Shown: one piece after another, positions 1 to 8,669 of the stretch
Layout of the letters: the number at the start of each line of letters is the position of its first letter
Numbering within the stretch: the first letter of the stretch is position 1
Assembly (NCBI RefSeq): GCF_002970975.1
Contig: NZ_PNFA01000005.1
Coordinates: 294,606 to 358,605, forward strand
Reading direction: 5' to 3'
Origin: Microbacterium halophytorum
GTDB lineage: Bacteria; Actinomycetota; Actinomycetes; Actinomycetales; Microbacteriaceae
DNA: 64,000 nt
Notes under the pieces: model-generated
What the model was told of the DNA's origin: nothing
What the model saw: the letters and a program-made list of their open reading frames with translations, nothing else
Database searches by the model: none
Translations under genes and position numbers: made by a program

Positions 1-88
1 ACGTCGACTTGATGTGGGCCTGGCCCAGCGCGATGTTCTTCTTCTCCTTGCGGCGCGGCTTGCGCGCTGCGGACTTGGGGGTAGCCAT
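1..88 (-). CDS. rpsK: 30S ribosomal protein uS11 (S11), N-terminal fragment
   Basis: The first 29 codons of uS11 start at the ATG at 88 and run off the left edge. The visible N-terminus ([20 protein letters not shown]) is the basic tail seen in actinobacterial uS11. An AGGAAGAG Shine-Dalgarno lies just upstream. It follows rpsM by 22 bases, the usual infA-rpmJ-rpsM-rpsK order. uS11 belongs to the platform of the small subunit near the mRNA exit channel. Only the start is seen, so nothing can be said about the rest. Confidence 0.93.
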   Translation of the reverse strand, partial: MATPKSAARKPRRKEKKNIALGQAHIKST

Positions 89-110
89 ATCTCTTCCTGC
101 CTATCCGCGC

Positions 111-485
111 TTAGCGCGCCTTCTTCTTGCCGGCCACGGTGCGCTTCGGACCCTTGCGCGAGCGCGCGTTGGTCTTGGTGCGCTGACCGCGCACGGGGAG
201 GCCGCGGCGGTGGCGCAGACCCTGGTACGAGCCGATCTCGACCTTGCGGCGGATGTCGGCGGCGACCTCGCGGCGGAGGTCGCCCTCGACGCGGTAGGTG
301 CCCTCGATGTGGTCGCGGAGCGCGACCAGCTGGTCGTCGGTGAGGTCCTTGACCCGGATGTTCTCGTCGATGCCGGTGGCAGCGAGGATCTCGTTCGAAC
401 GGGTACGGCCGATGCCGTAGATGTACGTAAGGGCGATCACCACGCGCTTGTCGCGCGGGATGTCGACGCCGGCAAGACGTGCCAT
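111..485 (-). CDS. rpsM: 30S ribosomal protein uS13 (S13)
   Basis: A 124-residue small-subunit head protein that contacts the P-site tRNA and forms the B1 bridges. The sequence begins [14 protein letters not shown] and ends in the basic tail [11 protein letters not shown] that reaches toward the P site. The frame is open three codons further upstream (MKR), but MARLAGV is the conserved uS13 start, so the start is set at 485. It is cotranscribed with rpsK downstream; a 277-base gap separates it from rpmJ upstream. Confidence 0.96.
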   Translation of the reverse strand: MARLAGVDIPRDKRVVIALTYIYGIGRTRSNEILAATGIDENIRVKDLTDDQLVALRDHIEGTYRVEGDLRREVAADIRRKVEIGSYQGLRHRRGLPVRGQRTKTNARSRKGPKRTVAGKKKAR

Positions 486-665
486 GCGTTTCACTCCTAT
501 GGGTAGGTGGAGGTGTGGAGCAGGATCGGTGCCCGGGCCTCCGCCCCGAGGTGTCCCCCGCCGTGCGGGTTCTGATCCTGCCGTTTCAGATGTTGAGTTG
601 TGAGTCTCGCGTGCCCCGGGTCATCCGGAGCGGCCGATCGCGCTGACGCCGTTGCTCGGAGCGCC

Positions 666-778
666 GGGCGTCAGCCCTGGCGCTGCCGCTCCTGCGGAGC
701 GGGAGCCGATCTGCGGAGCAGATCATCAGGCACCTGGCGGAGTCACGAGCAGCAGAAGGGCGTCAGCCCTGGCGCTGC
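666..778. repeat. 21-bp direct repeat copying the 3' end of rpmJ
   Basis: An identical 21-base segment (begins GGGCGTCAGCC, ends GGCGCTGC on the plus strand) occurs at 666-686 and 758-778, with copy starts 92 bases apart. The second copy is the end of rpmJ including its stop codon; the first lies in the rpsM-rpmJ spacer. Between them is a perfect 6-bp hairpin (GATCTG, loop CGGAG, CAGATC) at 708-724. This looks like an old partial duplication of the rpmJ tail, or a hairpin-rich spacer built from it. Confidence 0.7.
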
Positions 779-879
779 TTGTGACGCGGGTTCGACTTGC
801 AGATGACCATCACGCGGCCGTTGCGGCGGATGATCTTGCAGCTGTCGCAGATCGGCTTGACGGAGGGCTGAACCTTCAT
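763..879 (-). CDS. rpmJ: 50S ribosomal protein bL36 (L36)
   Basis: A 38-residue protein, too short for most ORF cut-offs. It reads [20 protein letters not shown] and continues to a KQRQG end. Cys11, Cys14, Cys27 and His33 form the complete zinc-ribbon set, so this is the zinc-binding (C+) form. It lies in the usual place between infA and rpsM, 62 bases after infA. bL36 binds 23S rRNA near the base of the L7/L12 stalk. Its last codons are repeated at 666-686. Confidence 0.95.
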   Translation of the reverse strand: MKVQPSVKPICDSCKIIRRNGRVMVICKSNPRHKQRQG

Positions 880-941
880 GATGTTCCTTGTTCGCTGTCT
901 TCGTTCCCCCGGATGCGGGGGACGTTACTTTCCGACCGGGC

Positions 942-1160
942 TCAGCGGTAGCGGTAGACGATGCGTCCGCGTGTCAGGTCGTAGGGGCTGAGCTCCACGA
1001 CGACACGGTCCTCGGGGATGATGCGGATGTAGTTCTGCCGCATTTTCCCCGAGATCGTGGCGAGCACCTTGTGACCGTTCGACAGCTCAACGCGGAACAT
1101 CGCGTTGGGCAGCGATTCGATCACCGTGCCCTCGATCTCGATGACACCGTCTTTAGCCAT
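942..1160 (-). CDS. infA: Translation initiation factor IF-1
   Basis: A 72-residue single OB-fold protein that occupies the A site of the 30S subunit during initiation. The sequence [20 protein letters not shown] followed by FRVELSNGH and the [10 protein letters not shown] and [11 protein letters not shown] motifs match IF-1 over its whole length. It heads the infA-rpmJ-rpsM-rpsK unit. A promoter-like element at 1271-1299 and a terminator-like hairpin at 1350-1384 suggest that it starts a separate transcript from secY-adk-map. Confidence 0.97.
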   Translation of the reverse strand: MAKDGVIEIEGTVIESLPNAMFRVELSNGHKVLATISGKMRQNYIRIIPEDRVVVELSPYDLTRGRIVYRYR

Positions 1161-1270
1161 AAACTCGCTATCGCTCGAGCAGACCGGCCGGTCTGCGGTG
1201 GGTGGGGTCGGTGCCCGCTCTCGCCGGGTCGGAAGACACGCGGAAATGAGGCGCAGGGCACCAAGGTTCT

Positions 1271-1299
1271 ATGTTAGTCGACGCGCCCGGGAACGGCAA
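1271..1299 (-). promoter_or_regulatory. Candidate promoter for infA operon
   Basis: On the minus strand TTGCCG (1294-1299) and TAACAT (1271-1276) are separated by exactly 17 bases. Each hexamer matches four of six positions of the vegetative sigma consensus. The box lies about 110 bases upstream of infA and downstream of the hairpin that ends the preceding operon. Predicted by eye only. Confidence 0.5.
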
Positions 1300-1349
1300 A
1301 TGCGGCCCGCCGCACCCAGGACATCCGGAGGCTCGCCCCGACCGCGAGC

Positions 1350-1384
1350 GCGTGCCCTGGCCGCCGGAGCCGACCAGGGCACGC
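1350..1384 (-). terminator. Terminator hairpin after the dsbA-like gene
   Basis: GCGTGCCCTGG (1350-1360) pairs perfectly with CCAGGGCACGC (1374-1384), an 11-bp GC-rich stem with a 13-base loop, starting 16 bases beyond the stop codon of the dsbA-like gene. There is no clear U-tract, which is common in actinobacteria. Confidence 0.6.
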
Positions 1385-1400
1385 CGCCGCGCCGCCGGCG

Positions 1401-2084
1401 TCAGCCGAGCAGCGCCTGCTCGTCCGTCGCCTGGTCGAGCGTCAGGTTGACGTACTCGCCGTTGCGCGTGACGGTCGGCGTAGAGACCTGGTTGGTCTGC
1501 GGGTTCGGCGGGATCTCCTGCGTGCGCGCCGCGACGAAGTCGAAGTATGTGCCGTCGGCGATGCAGGATTCGACGTCACCGGAGGCGCCCGCTCGCTCGG
1601 CAAGATCGAGCAGTTCCCCGTCATCGAGGCCTGTCGTGCCCTCGCCCGGCTGGTTCTGGAACAGCGCGTCATAGAACGGGTACACGGCATCGGGGTTGTC
1701 GTCGGCTACGCAGTACACGGCGTTCGCCGCCCGCGTGGAGTAGTTCGTTCCCTGCGACTGACCGTCCAGGATCGAGATCGGGTGCAGATTCAGCGTGATC
1801 TCGCCCGACTCGACGGCGGCCGAGAGGTCCTCTCCGCTCGAGTCGTGGAACTGGCCGCAGAAGGGGCACATGAAGTCGACGTACTCGTCGATCACGTTCT
1901 CGCCCTCGCCCAGCGCGATCGCGCCGGTCTCCTCGTTCACGACCGCCGAGGCCGGCGACTCCGCGAGCGCGAGCGCCTGCCGGTTCATCCAGATGGCGAT
2001 CGCGGCGATCGCGACGACCACGACGACGATGGCCGCCGTGATCCAGATCACGAGCCAGTTGACCCTACGGGCAGCAGCTGCCAT
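1401..2084 (-). CDS. Membrane-anchored DsbA-family thioredoxin-fold protein
   Basis: A 227-residue extracytoplasmic thiol oxidoreductase candidate. Residues 11-33 form one hydrophobic N-terminal anchor with short basic flanks. The rest is a DsbA/thioredoxin-4 type domain with the active site CPFC at residues 73-76 within YVDFMCPFCGQFH. Late in the domain, STPTVTRNGEY has the cis-proline (TP) expected of the fold. Two further Cys (in AVYCVAD and ESCIAD) could form a structural disulfide. Its role is probably oxidising or isomerising disulfides of exported proteins. It follows map by 36 bases and ends the secY-adk-map unit. The specific substrate cannot be inferred. Confidence 0.85.
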   Translation of the reverse strand: MAAAARRVNWLVIWITAAIVVVVVAIAAIAIWMNRQALALAESPASAVVNEETGAIALGEGENVIDEYVDFMCPFCGQFHDSSGEDLSAAVESGEITLNLHPISILDGQSQGTNYSTRAANAVYCVADDNPDAVYPFYDALFQNQPGEGTTGLDDGELLDLAERAGASGDVESCIADGTYFDFVAARTQEIPPNPQTNQVSTPTVTRNGEYVNLTLDQATDEQALLG

Positions 2085-2120
2085 GTTGTTGCTCTTTCGT
2101 GCTCGGGCGCGGAGTGCGCG

Positions 2121-2969
2121 TCAGGCGATAGGGACCGGGGTGACGCCGAACTCGGCGAGGCCCTGTGCTCCGCCGTCGGCGGAGGTCAGCACCCAGATGC
2201 CCCCATCATGCACGGCAACGCTGTGCTCCCAGTGTGCGCCGGAGGAGCCGTCGGCCGTCACGACCGTCCAGTCGTCGTCGGCCACCAGGACGCGCTCACT
2301 GCCGGTCACCATCATGGGCTCGACGCACACGCACAGTCCCGGCTTCACGCGGGCGCCGGCCTGCGGCGTCGCGTAGTGGAAGAGCGTCGGAGACTCGTGC
2401 ATCCTGCGCCCGATACCGTGGCCGACGTAGTCGCGCAGGATGCCCAGCGGCCGGTCGGTGCCGGGGTGCGGATTCGACTCGATGAAGCCCTCTATGCGCG
2501 CCCCGACCTCCCCCAGGTGCTTCGACGTCGCGAGAGCGGCGATGCCGGCCCACATCGACTGGCGGGTGATGCGCGAGAGCTCCTCGCGCTCGGCGACGAG
2601 CTCGGGGCGATCCGGGTCCGGCAGCACGATCGAGATCGCGGAGTCGCCGTTCCAGCCCTCCGGCGTCTCGGCGCCGCAGTCGATCGAGACGATGTCTCCG
2701 GGTTCGAGGACGCGGTCGCCGGGGATGCCGTGCACGACCTCTTCGTTCACCGAGACGCAGATCGTGTGGCTGTAGCCGGGCACCAGCTGGAAGTTCGGCT
2801 GGGCGCCCGCGAGCCGGATGTGGGACTCAGCGATCGCGTCGAGCTCGAGGGTCGTCATGCCGGGCCGGATCGCTCCGGCGACCGCTTCGAGGGCCTCGCG
2901 CGTGATGCGTCCCGGTTCGATCATGCCGCGCAGCTGTGCGGGGCTCTTGTACATCGAGCGGCGGAACAC
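2121..2969 (-). CDS. map: Methionine aminopeptidase, type I
   Basis: A 282-residue cytoplasmic metalloprotease that removes the initiator methionine from nascent proteins. The metal-ligand blocks are visible in order: the two Asp in SIDCGAE and WNGDSA, His in YVGHGIGRRMHE, Glu in VCVEPMM, and Glu in HWEHSVAV. The N-terminus MFRRSMYKSPAQLRGM lacks the SH3-binding zinc extension found in some actinobacterial paralogues. It follows adk by three bases, so the two are translationally linked. Confidence 0.96.
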   Translation of the reverse strand: MFRRSMYKSPAQLRGMIEPGRITREALEAVAGAIRPGMTTLELDAIAESHIRLAGAQPNFQLVPGYSHTICVSVNEEVVHGIPGDRVLEPGDIVSIDCGAETPEGWNGDSAISIVLPDPDRPELVAEREELSRITRQSMWAGIAALATSKHLGEVGARIEGFIESNPHPGTDRPLGILRDYVGHGIGRRMHESPTLFHYATPQAGARVKPGLCVCVEPMMVTGSERVLVADDDWTVVTADGSSGAHWEHSVAVHDGGIWVLTSADGGAQGLAEFGVTPVPIA

Positions 2970-2972
2970 GGG

Positions 2973-3554
2973 TCAGGCGGTGATGCCGCGCGCGGCCAGG
3001 GCCAGCCTGATGCGCGCCGTGATCTCGTCGAGCGTGCCGACGCCGTCGATGCGGTCGACGATGCCCCGCTCCGAGTACAGGCCGATGATCGGCGCCGTCT
3101 CGGACTCGTAGATGTCGAGCCGCTTCGCGATCGCGTCGGGGGTGTCGTCCTCGCGCCCCTCCTGCTCGGCGCGGAGGGAGATGCGTGCGAGGCTCTCCTC
3201 GCGCGGCACCTCGAGGAGGATGACGGCGTCGAGCGACTCGCCGCGGCCCGAGAGGAACGCATCGAGGTGCCCCACCTGCACGGTGTTGCGCGGGTACCCG
3301 TCGAGGAGGAAGCCGCCAGCGGCGTCCTCCTCGCTGAGCCGGTCGCGGACGAGCTCGCTCGTGACCTCATCCGGCACCAGGTTGCCGCCGGCGGTGATGG
3401 CCTTGACCTTCTTGCCGAGCTCGGTGTCGTTCTTGATGTGGGCGCGGAAGATGTCGCCGGTCGCGACGGCGGGAACGCCGTTCTCCGCCGCGATGATCGC
3501 GCCCTGCGTGCCCTTGCCCGACCCCTGCGGACCGACGATGAGAAGACGGGTCAT
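2973..3554 (-). CDS. adk: Adenylate kinase
   Basis: A 193-residue enzyme for ATP + AMP = 2 ADP. The P-loop GPQGSGKGTQG lies near the N-terminus (MTRLLIVGPQGSGKG), with Gln where most adenylate kinases have Pro (GPPG). The AMP-binding block DGYPRN and the short LID region (no zinc-finger cysteines) place it in the short-form class. Its ATG overlaps the secY stop codon (ATGA), so its translation is coupled to SecY. The secY-adk-map order is widespread in Gram-positive bacteria. Confidence 0.96.
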   Translation of the reverse strand: MTRLLIVGPQGSGKGTQGAIIAAENGVPAVATGDIFRAHIKNDTELGKKVKAITAGGNLVPDEVTSELVRDRLSEEDAAGGFLLDGYPRNTVQVGHLDAFLSGRGESLDAVILLEVPREESLARISLRAEQEGREDDTPDAIAKRLDIYESETAPIIGLYSERGIVDRIDGVGTLDEITARIRLALAARGITA

Positions 3555-4876
3555 CGGAGGAGCCCTTCGTAGTGGCGCTGCTGGAGCTGCGCGTCGATCT
3601 GCTTCACCGTTTCGAGGCCGACGCCGACGATGATGAGGATCGAGGCTCCGCCGAACGGGAAGTTCTGGTTCGCCTGCACGGTCGCCAGCGCGATCAACGG
3701 GATGAGGGCGACCAGGCCGAGGTACAGCGAGCCGGGGAACGTGATGCGCGTGATCACGTAGTCGAGGTACTCCGCCGTGGGCCGACCCGCGCGGATGCCG
3801 GGGATGAAGCCGCCGTACTTCTTCATGTTGTCGGCGACCTCGACCGGGTTGAACGTGATCGCGACGTAGAAGTAGGTGAAGCCGATGATCAGCAGGAAGT
3901 ACACGGCCATGTAGACGGGGCTGTCGCCCGACGTGAAGTTGGCGTTGATCCAGCTGACCCAGCCGGGGACGTTGCCGTCGGCGTCGGGTGTCGCGTTGAA
4001 CTGCGCGATCAGCGACGGGATGTACAGCAGCGACGAGGCGAAGATGATCGGGATGACGCCCGCCATGTTCACCTTGATCGGGATGTAGGTGTTGGTGCCG
4101 CCGTACGTGCGGCGGCCGACCATGCGCTTGGCGTACTGCACCGGGACGCGGCGCTGCGACTGCTCGACGAACACGACCGCGAAGACGATCACGACGCTGA
4201 CGAGCAGGACGAGCAGGAAGATCTCGAAGCCGCGCGCCTCGAAGATGCCCCAGAGGGCGGCGGGGAACGTCGCGGCGATCGACGTGAAGATGAGCAGCGA
4301 CATGCCGTTGCCGATGCCGCGCTCGGTCGTGAGCTCGGCGAACCACATGATGAGGCCGGTGCCTGCGGTCATCGCGATGATGACGAGGAGCTGCGCCCAC
4401 CAGACGTCGTTGGTGAGGAGCTGCTGGCACTCGGTGACGCTCGTGGTGCCGAAGAGCTGGCCCGTGCGGGCGATCGTGACGAGCGTCGTCGACTGCAGCA
4501 CCGCGAGGGCGATCGTGAGGTAGCGCGTGTACTGGGTGAGCTTGGCCTGGCCGGCCTGGCCCTCCTTGTGCAGCGCCTCGAAGTGCGGGATGACGACGCG
4601 CAGCAGCTGCGTGATGATCGTCGCGGTGATGTACGGCATGACGCCGAGCGCGAAGATCGACAGCTGGAGCAGGGCACCGCCGGAGAAGAGGTTGACCAGG
4701 GAGAGCAGCCCGTCGGTGCCCGACGTCTCCGCGACGCACGTCTGCACGTTCGGGAAGTTCACGAACGGTGCGGGGACGTGCGCGCCGAGGCGGTACAGCA
4801 CGATGATGCCGAGGGTGAATCCGATCTTGCGCCGCAGGTCCGGCGTGCGGAGGATTCGCGCGATGGCGCTGAACAA
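3551..4876 (-). CDS. secY: Preprotein translocase channel subunit SecY
   Basis: A 441-residue, ten-helix membrane channel of the Sec translocon. It begins with FSAIARILRTPDLRRKIG and carries the TERGIGNG motif; the cytoplasmic loop QSQRRVPVQYAKRM is also present. The start is set at the TTG at 4876: AGGGAGG lies at 4884-4890 with seven bases of spacing, whereas the upstream in-frame ATG at 4900 has no ribosome site and a hairpin just before it. A strong terminator (4937-4968) separates it from rplO, so secY-adk-map-dsbA is probably its own operon. Confidence 0.93.
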   Translation of the reverse strand: MFSAIARILRTPDLRRKIGFTLGIIVLYRLGAHVPAPFVNFPNVQTCVAETSGTDGLLSLVNLFSGGALLQLSIFALGVMPYITATIITQLLRVVIPHFEALHKEGQAGQAKLTQYTRYLTIALAVLQSTTLVTIARTGQLFGTTSVTECQQLLTNDVWWAQLLVIIAMTAGTGLIMWFAELTTERGIGNGMSLLIFTSIAATFPAALWGIFEARGFEIFLLVLLVSVVIVFAVVFVEQSQRRVPVQYAKRMVGRRTYGGTNTYIPIKVNMAGVIPIIFASSLLYIPSLIAQFNATPDADGNVPGWVSWINANFTSGDSPVYMAVYFLLIIGFTYFYVAITFNPVEVADNMKKYGGFIPGIRAGRPTAEYLDYVITRITFPGSLYLGLVALIPLIALATVQANQNFPFGGASILIIVGVGLETVKQIDAQLQQRHYEGLLR

Positions 4877-4936
4877 AAGGGGGCCTCCCTGGGAAAACAT
4901 CTGCGCTTGAGCGCAGTTTGGACCAGCCTAACGCAA

Positions 4937-4968
4937 CAGGGACCGGGGGCGTGTGCCCCCGGTCCCTG
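4937..4968 (-). terminator. Strong terminator between rplO and secY
   Basis: A perfect 14-bp stem (CAGGGACCGGGGGC paired with GCCCCCGGTCCCTG) closes a GTGT loop eight bases after the rplO stop codon. There is no long U-tract. A second small hairpin (CTGCGC, loop TTGA, GCGCAG) at 4901-4916 lies just before secY. Together they mark the end of the S10-spc transcript. Confidence 0.8.
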
Positions 4969-4975
4969 TCCCGCG

Positions 4976-5440
4976 TCAGTTGATGCTGCCGCCTGCTGCG
5001 ACGATCTTCTGCTCGGCCGCTGCCGAGACCTTGTCGACCGTCACGTTCAGCGCGACGCTGACATCGCCGTCGCCGAGGACCTTGACGAGCTGGTTCTTGC
5101 GAACCGCGCCCTTCGCGACGAGGTCCTCGCGCGTGACGTCACCGCCTGCCGGGTAGAGCTCGGCGAGCTTCGCCACGTTCACGACCTGGTACTCGGTGCG
5201 GAACGGGTTCTTGAAGCCGCGCAGCTTCGGCGTGCGCATGTGGAGCGGCATCTGGCCGCCCTCGAAGCCCACGCGCACGGTGTTGCGCGCCCGCGTGCCC
5301 TTCGTACCGCGACCCGCGGTCTTGCCCTTCGAGCCCTCACCACGGCCCTTGCGGGTCTTCGCGGTGTTGGCGCCGGGAACGGGACGCAGGTGGTGCGCCT
5401 TGAGCACGCCGGGGCGCGACTCTTCGCTGTTCTCAGCCAT
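4976..5440 (-). CDS. rplO: 50S ribosomal protein uL15 (L15)
   Basis: A 154-residue large-subunit assembly protein. The Gly/Arg/Lys-rich N-terminal arm ([20 protein letters not shown]) that threads into 23S rRNA is followed by the globular domain [19 protein letters not shown]. Its ATG overlaps the rpmD stop codon (TAATG). It is the last gene before the terminator at 4937-4968. Confidence 0.96.
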   Translation of the reverse strand: MAENSEESRPGVLKAHHLRPVPGANTAKTRKGRGEGSKGKTAGRGTKGTRARNTVRVGFEGGQMPLHMRTPKLRGFKNPFRTEYQVVNVAKLAELYPAGGDVTREDLVAKGAVRKNQLVKVLGDGDVSVALNVTVDKVSAAAEQKIVAAGGSIN

Positions 5441-5625
5441 TAGTTGATCTCCTCGACCTGGACGAGGTGAGCAACGGCCCTGACGTAACCGCGCGTCTGC
5501 GCGTCGTCCGGACGGACGACCGAGTCGCCGATCCGCTTGAGGCCGAGGCTGCGCAGCGTGTCACGCTGGTTCTGCTTCTCGCTCACCTTGGACTTGATCT
5601 GCGTAACCTTGAGGCGCTCTGCCAT
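5440..5625 (-). CDS. rpmD: 50S ribosomal protein uL30 (L30)
   Basis: A 61-residue protein ([20 protein letters not shown], then [16 protein letters not shown]) matching uL30 over its full length. The start is the ATG at 5625; a GTG immediately before it lies inside the rpsE stop overlap. It overlaps rpsE by one base and rplO by one base, so the three are tightly coupled. The rpsE-rpmD-rplO order is standard. Confidence 0.95.
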   Translation of the reverse strand: MAERLKVTQIKSKVSEKQNQRDTLRSLGLKRIGDSVVRPDDAQTRGYVRAVAHLVQVEEIN

Positions 5626-6314
5626 CACGCACCTGCCTTCTCAGCGGCGGCGGCGGCAGCCTTCGCCTCGTTCCGGATGATGATGCCCGGGACGACCTGG
5701 TCGTACTCGAGGCCGCGGCGCGCGGCGACGGCACGGGGCTCCTCGAGGCCCTTCAGCGCCGCAACGGTCGCGCCCACGATGTTGATCGTGTTCGACGAGC
5801 CGAGCGACTTCGACAGGACGTCGTGGATACCGGCGCACTCGAGCACGGCGCGGACCGGACCACCGGCGATGACACCGGTACCGGCGGCAGCCGGGCGGAG
5901 CAGCACGACGCCGGCAGCGGCCTCGCCCTGCACCGGGTGCGGGATCGTGTTGCCGATGCGCGGAACGCGGAAGAAGTTGCGCTTCGCCTCTTCGACGCCC
6001 TTCGAGATCGCGAGGGGCACCTCGCGGGCCTTGCCGTAGCCGACGCCCACGAGGCCGTTGCCGTCACCCACGACGACGAGCGCCGTGAAGCTGAAGCGAC
6101 GGCCGCCCTTGACGACCTTCGACACGCGGTTGATCGTGACGACGCGCTCGAGGAACTGGCTGTCGTTGCCGCGGCCGCTGTTGCGGTCGTTGCCCCGACG
6201 CTCGCCGCGGCCGCCACGGCCGCCGCGGCGCTCCTCGCGCTGCTGCTCGCCGGCGCCCTGGGCGGGTGCCTGAGCGGCTTCGGTGGTCACTTCGGTCTCC
6301 TTGTTGTCACTCAC
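5625..6314 (-). CDS. rpsE: 30S ribosomal protein uS5 (S5)
   Basis: A 229-residue protein of the small subunit body, part of the decoding-accuracy region. Residues 1-50 form an acidic, then Arg/Gly-rich low-complexity extension ([16 protein letters not shown]) typical of actinobacterial uS5. The double-stranded-RNA-binding-like domain starts at [17 protein letters not shown], followed by [14 protein letters not shown] and [13 protein letters not shown]. The C-terminus is an Ala-rich tail. It overlaps rplR upstream by four bases. Confidence 0.96.
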   Translation of the reverse strand: MSDNKETEVTTEAAQAPAQGAGEQQREERRGGRGGRGERRGNDRNSGRGNDSQFLERVVTINRVSKVVKGGRRFSFTALVVVGDGNGLVGVGYGKAREVPLAISKGVEEAKRNFFRVPRIGNTIPHPVQGEAAAGVVLLRPAAAGTGVIAGGPVRAVLECAGIHDVLSKSLGSSNTINIVGATVAALKGLEEPRAVAARRGLEYDQVVPGIIIRNEAKAAAAAAEKAGA

Positions 6315-6670
6315 AGGTTCAGCCCTCCTTCGCGGGCGCCCTCGGCGATCGCGGCAACACGACCGGCGTAGCGGTTTCCGCCGCGGTCGAACACCGCGTC
6401 GGTGATGCCGGCAGACTTCGCGCGCTCGGCGAGGAGCTCGCCGACCTTGCGGGCCTTGGCGGTCTTGTCGCTGTCGGCGCCGCGCAGGTCAGCCTCGAGC
6501 GTGGACGCGCTGGCGAGCGTGTGGCCCGCCGCGTCGTCGATGAGCTGCACGAACACGTGGCGCGACGAACGGGTCACGACGAGGCGCGGCCGGGCGTCGG
6601 TGCCGACGACCTTCTTGCGAAGGCGGGCGTGGCGGCGCTTGCGCGCGGCGGACTTGGAAGTCACAGCCAT
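6311..6670 (-). CDS. rplR: 50S ribosomal protein uL18 (L18)
   Basis: A 119-residue 5S rRNA-binding protein. It begins with a basic N-terminal tail ([18 protein letters not shown]), then the [20 protein letters not shown] core and the conserved end [13 protein letters not shown]. It lies two bases from rplF and overlaps rpsE by ATGA. Together with uL5 and bL25 or a CTC protein it would form the central protuberance. Confidence 0.96.
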   Translation of the reverse strand: MAVTSKSAARKRRHARLRKKVVGTDARPRLVVTRSSRHVFVQLIDDAAGHTLASASTLEADLRGADSDKTAKARKVGELLAERAKSAGITDAVFDRGGNRYAGRVAAIAEGAREGGLNL

Positions 6671-6672
6671 GA

Positions 6673-7209
6673 TTACTTACCAGCCTTTCCGGCCTTGCGG
6701 CGGACCTGCTCGCCGGCGTAGCGCACGCCCTTGCCCTTGTAGGGCTCCGGCTTGCGGATCTTGCGGATGTTCGCGGCGACCTCACCGACGGCTTGCTTGT
6801 CGATCCCGGTGACCGTGATCTTGTTGTTGCCCTCGACCTGGAAGGTGATGCCCGCGGGGGGCTCGACCGAGACCGGGTGCGAGAAGCCGAGCGCGAGCTC
6901 GATGCCCTGGCCCTTCTGCTGCACGCGGTAGCCGGTGCCGACGATCTCGAGGCCCTTGGAGTAGCCCTCGGTCACACCGATGATGTTGTTGTTGATCAGG
7001 GTGCGGGTCAGGCCGTGCAGGGCACGCGACTCGCGCTCGTCGTCGGGGCGGGTGACGAGAACCTGGTTCTCCTCGACCTTGGCCTCGATGGGCGACGCGA
7101 TGCGCGAGGAGAGCTCGCCCTTCGGGCCCTTGACGATCGCCTGGTCCCCGTCGATCGTCACAGTGACGCCGGCGGGAATGTCAATGGGAAGACGTCCAAT
7201 ACGCGACAT
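6673..7209 (-). CDS. rplF: 50S ribosomal protein uL6 (L6)
   Basis: A 178-residue protein near the sarcin-ricin loop and the factor-binding site. It starts [15 protein letters not shown] and has the two-fold repeated domains; the C-terminal signature [19 protein letters not shown] is intact. It is spaced six bases from rpsH and two from rplR. Confidence 0.97.
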   Translation of the reverse strand: MSRIGRLPIDIPAGVTVTIDGDQAIVKGPKGELSSRIASPIEAKVEENQVLVTRPDDERESRALHGLTRTLINNNIIGVTEGYSKGLEIVGTGYRVQQKGQGIELALGFSHPVSVEPPAGITFQVEGNNKITVTGIDKQAVGEVAANIRKIRKPEPYKGKGVRYAGEQVRRKAGKAGK

Positions 7210-7215
7210 GGATGA

Positions 7216-7614
7216 TCACCACACGTAGGCGAGGACTTCCCCACCCACGCCCTTCTGCTCGGCCTGGCGGTTCGTGAGAAGGCCCGACGAAGTGGACAGG
7301 ATTGCAACGCCGAGACCGCCGAGCACGACGGGGAGCTCGGTCGACTTCGCGTACACGCGGAGGCCGGGCTTCGAGACGCGCTTGATGCCGGCGATCGACC
7401 GCTCGCGGTTCGGGCCGTACTTCAGCGTCAGCGTGATGTTCTTGCCCACGCGGGCGTCCGACTCCTCGAAGGACGAGATGAAGCCCTCGGCCTTGAGCAG
7501 TTCGGCGATGCGCGTCTTCAGCTTGCTCGACGGCAGGGTCACGGTGTCGTGGTGCGCCGAGTTCGCGTTGCGCAGACGGGTCAGCATGTCTGCGACCGGG
7601 TCTGTCATTGTCAT
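7216..7614 (-). CDS. rpsH: 30S ribosomal protein uS8 (S8)
   Basis: A 132-residue primary 16S rRNA-binding protein of the platform ([18 protein letters not shown]; the C-terminal block [19 protein letters not shown] is conserved). In enterobacteria S8 represses the spc operon by binding near rplE. Two in-frame ATGs are possible (7614, 7608); AGGA lies eight bases before the first, which is chosen. The gene normally upstream, rpsN, is absent. Instead a 99-base spacer with a terminator-like hairpin separates rpsH from rplE. Confidence 0.96.
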   Translation of the reverse strand: MTMTDPVADMLTRLRNANSAHHDTVTLPSSKLKTRIAELLKAEGFISSFEESDARVGKNITLTLKYGPNRERSIAGIKRVSKPGLRVYAKSTELPVVLGGLGVAILSTSSGLLTNRQAEQKGVGGEVLAYVW

Positions 7615-7677
7615 TTCTTGATTCCTTTGATCATGAGGTTTCGGCTGCCGTTACACGACAGACGACCTTCGATGAAG

Positions 7678-7703
7678 GGGGCCCGCCCGTGCGGGCGGGC
7701 CCC
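7678..7703 (-). terminator. Terminator-like hairpin inside the spc block
   Basis: GGGGCCCGCCCG (7678-7689) and CGGGCGGGCCCC (7692-7703) form a 12-bp GC-only stem with a two-base loop. Eight bases upstream in transcription a 19-base perfect palindrome (GACTCAGGA, C, TCCTGAGTC; 7711-7729) spans the rplE stop codon. The pair occupies the place where rpsN is normally found. It may attenuate transcription or stabilise the mRNA end between rplE and rpsH. Confidence 0.65.
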
Positions 7704-7713
7704 AACAGCGGAC

Positions 7714-8304
7714 TCAGGACTCCTGAGTCGCCTTGTTCACGAACGGGAAGCCGAGGTGGCGCAGGAACGCGCGGCCCTCGTCGTCCGACTTCGCGCTGGT
7801 CACGATCGTGATGTCGAAGCCGCGAACGCGGTCAATCTTATCCTGATCGATCTCGTGGAAGATGGACTGCTCCTGCACGCCGAACGTGTAGTTGCCGTTG
7901 CCGTCGAACTGCTTGTCCGACAGGCCGCGGAAGTCCCGGATGCGCGGGAGCGCCAGCGAGATGAGTCGGTCCAGGAACTCCCACGCGCGGTCGCCCCGGA
8001 GGGTGACGTGCGCGCCGATCTGCTGGCCCTCGCGCAGCTTGAACTGCGCGATCGACTTCTTCGCCTTCGAGACGTACGGCTTCTGGCCGGTGATCGCGGT
8101 GAGGTCGTTGATGGCCCCCTCGATCACCTTGCTGTCGCGCGCAGCCTCACCGACGCCGGTGTTCACGACGACCTTGACAAGGCCGGGAACCTGCATGACG
8201 TTGTCGTAGCCGAACTCGTCCTGCAGCTTCTGGCGGATGTCGTCGCGGTAGACCGACTTCAGCCGCGGCTGGATTTTGCCAGCCTGCGTAGCGGTGTCAC
8301 TCAT
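7714..8304 (-). CDS. rplE: 50S ribosomal protein uL5 (L5)
   Basis: A 196-residue 5S rRNA-binding protein of the central protuberance. Family blocks include [35 protein letters not shown], and the conserved end [20 protein letters not shown]. The N-terminus ([20 protein letters not shown]) is slightly longer than in E. coli. It is two bases downstream of rplX. The stop codon lies inside a palindrome (7711-7729). Confidence 0.96.
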   Translation of the reverse strand: MSDTATQAGKIQPRLKSVYRDDIRQKLQDEFGYDNVMQVPGLVKVVVNTGVGEAARDSKVIEGAINDLTAITGQKPYVSKAKKSIAQFKLREGQQIGAHVTLRGDRAWEFLDRLISLALPRIRDFRGLSDKQFDGNGNYTFGVQEQSIFHEIDQDKIDRVRGFDITIVTSAKSDDEGRAFLRHLGFPFVNKATQES

Positions 8305-8306
8305 TC

Positions 8307-8666
8307 TCAGATGTCCTTACCCGACTTCTTCGCGTACCGAACGCGAACAGTCTTCTTGACGCCGTCCTTGACCTGCTCCTCGAGGCGGAAGCCGACGCGG
8401 GTCGGCTTCTTCGTCTCGGGGTCGACGACCGCAACGTTGGACACGTGGATGGGGGCCTCGAGGGTCTCGATGCCGCCCGTCTTCGTGCCGCGCTGGGTCT
8501 GGCCGACGCGCGTGTGCTTGGTGATGTAGTTGACGCCCTCGACGACGACGCGGTTGCCCCCGTCGACGACCTCGAGCACCTTGCCCTGCTTGCCGCGGTC
8601 GCCGCCGCGGTCCTGCTTGGCACCCGTGATGACCTCCACGAGGTCACCCTTCTTGATATTCGCCAT
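8307..8666 (-). CDS. rplX: 50S ribosomal protein uL24 (L24)
   Basis: A 119-residue early-assembly initiator protein. The KOW motif is at the N-terminus ([20 protein letters not shown]), followed by [19 protein letters not shown] and [20 protein letters not shown]. It is located between rplN and rplE as in most bacteria, with two- and three-base gaps. Confidence 0.96.
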   Translation of the reverse strand: MANIKKGDLVEVITGAKQDRGGDRGKQGKVLEVVDGGNRVVVEGVNYITKHTRVGQTQRGTKTGGIETLEAPIHVSNVAVVDPETKKPTRVGFRLEEQVKDGVKKTVRVRYAKKSGKDI

Positions 8667-8669
8667 GAG

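Noticed and set aside
4877..4900. The upstream ATG at 4900 as the secY start
   Set aside because: It has no ribosome site and adds residues that are simply the translated Shine-Dalgarno region of the TTG start.
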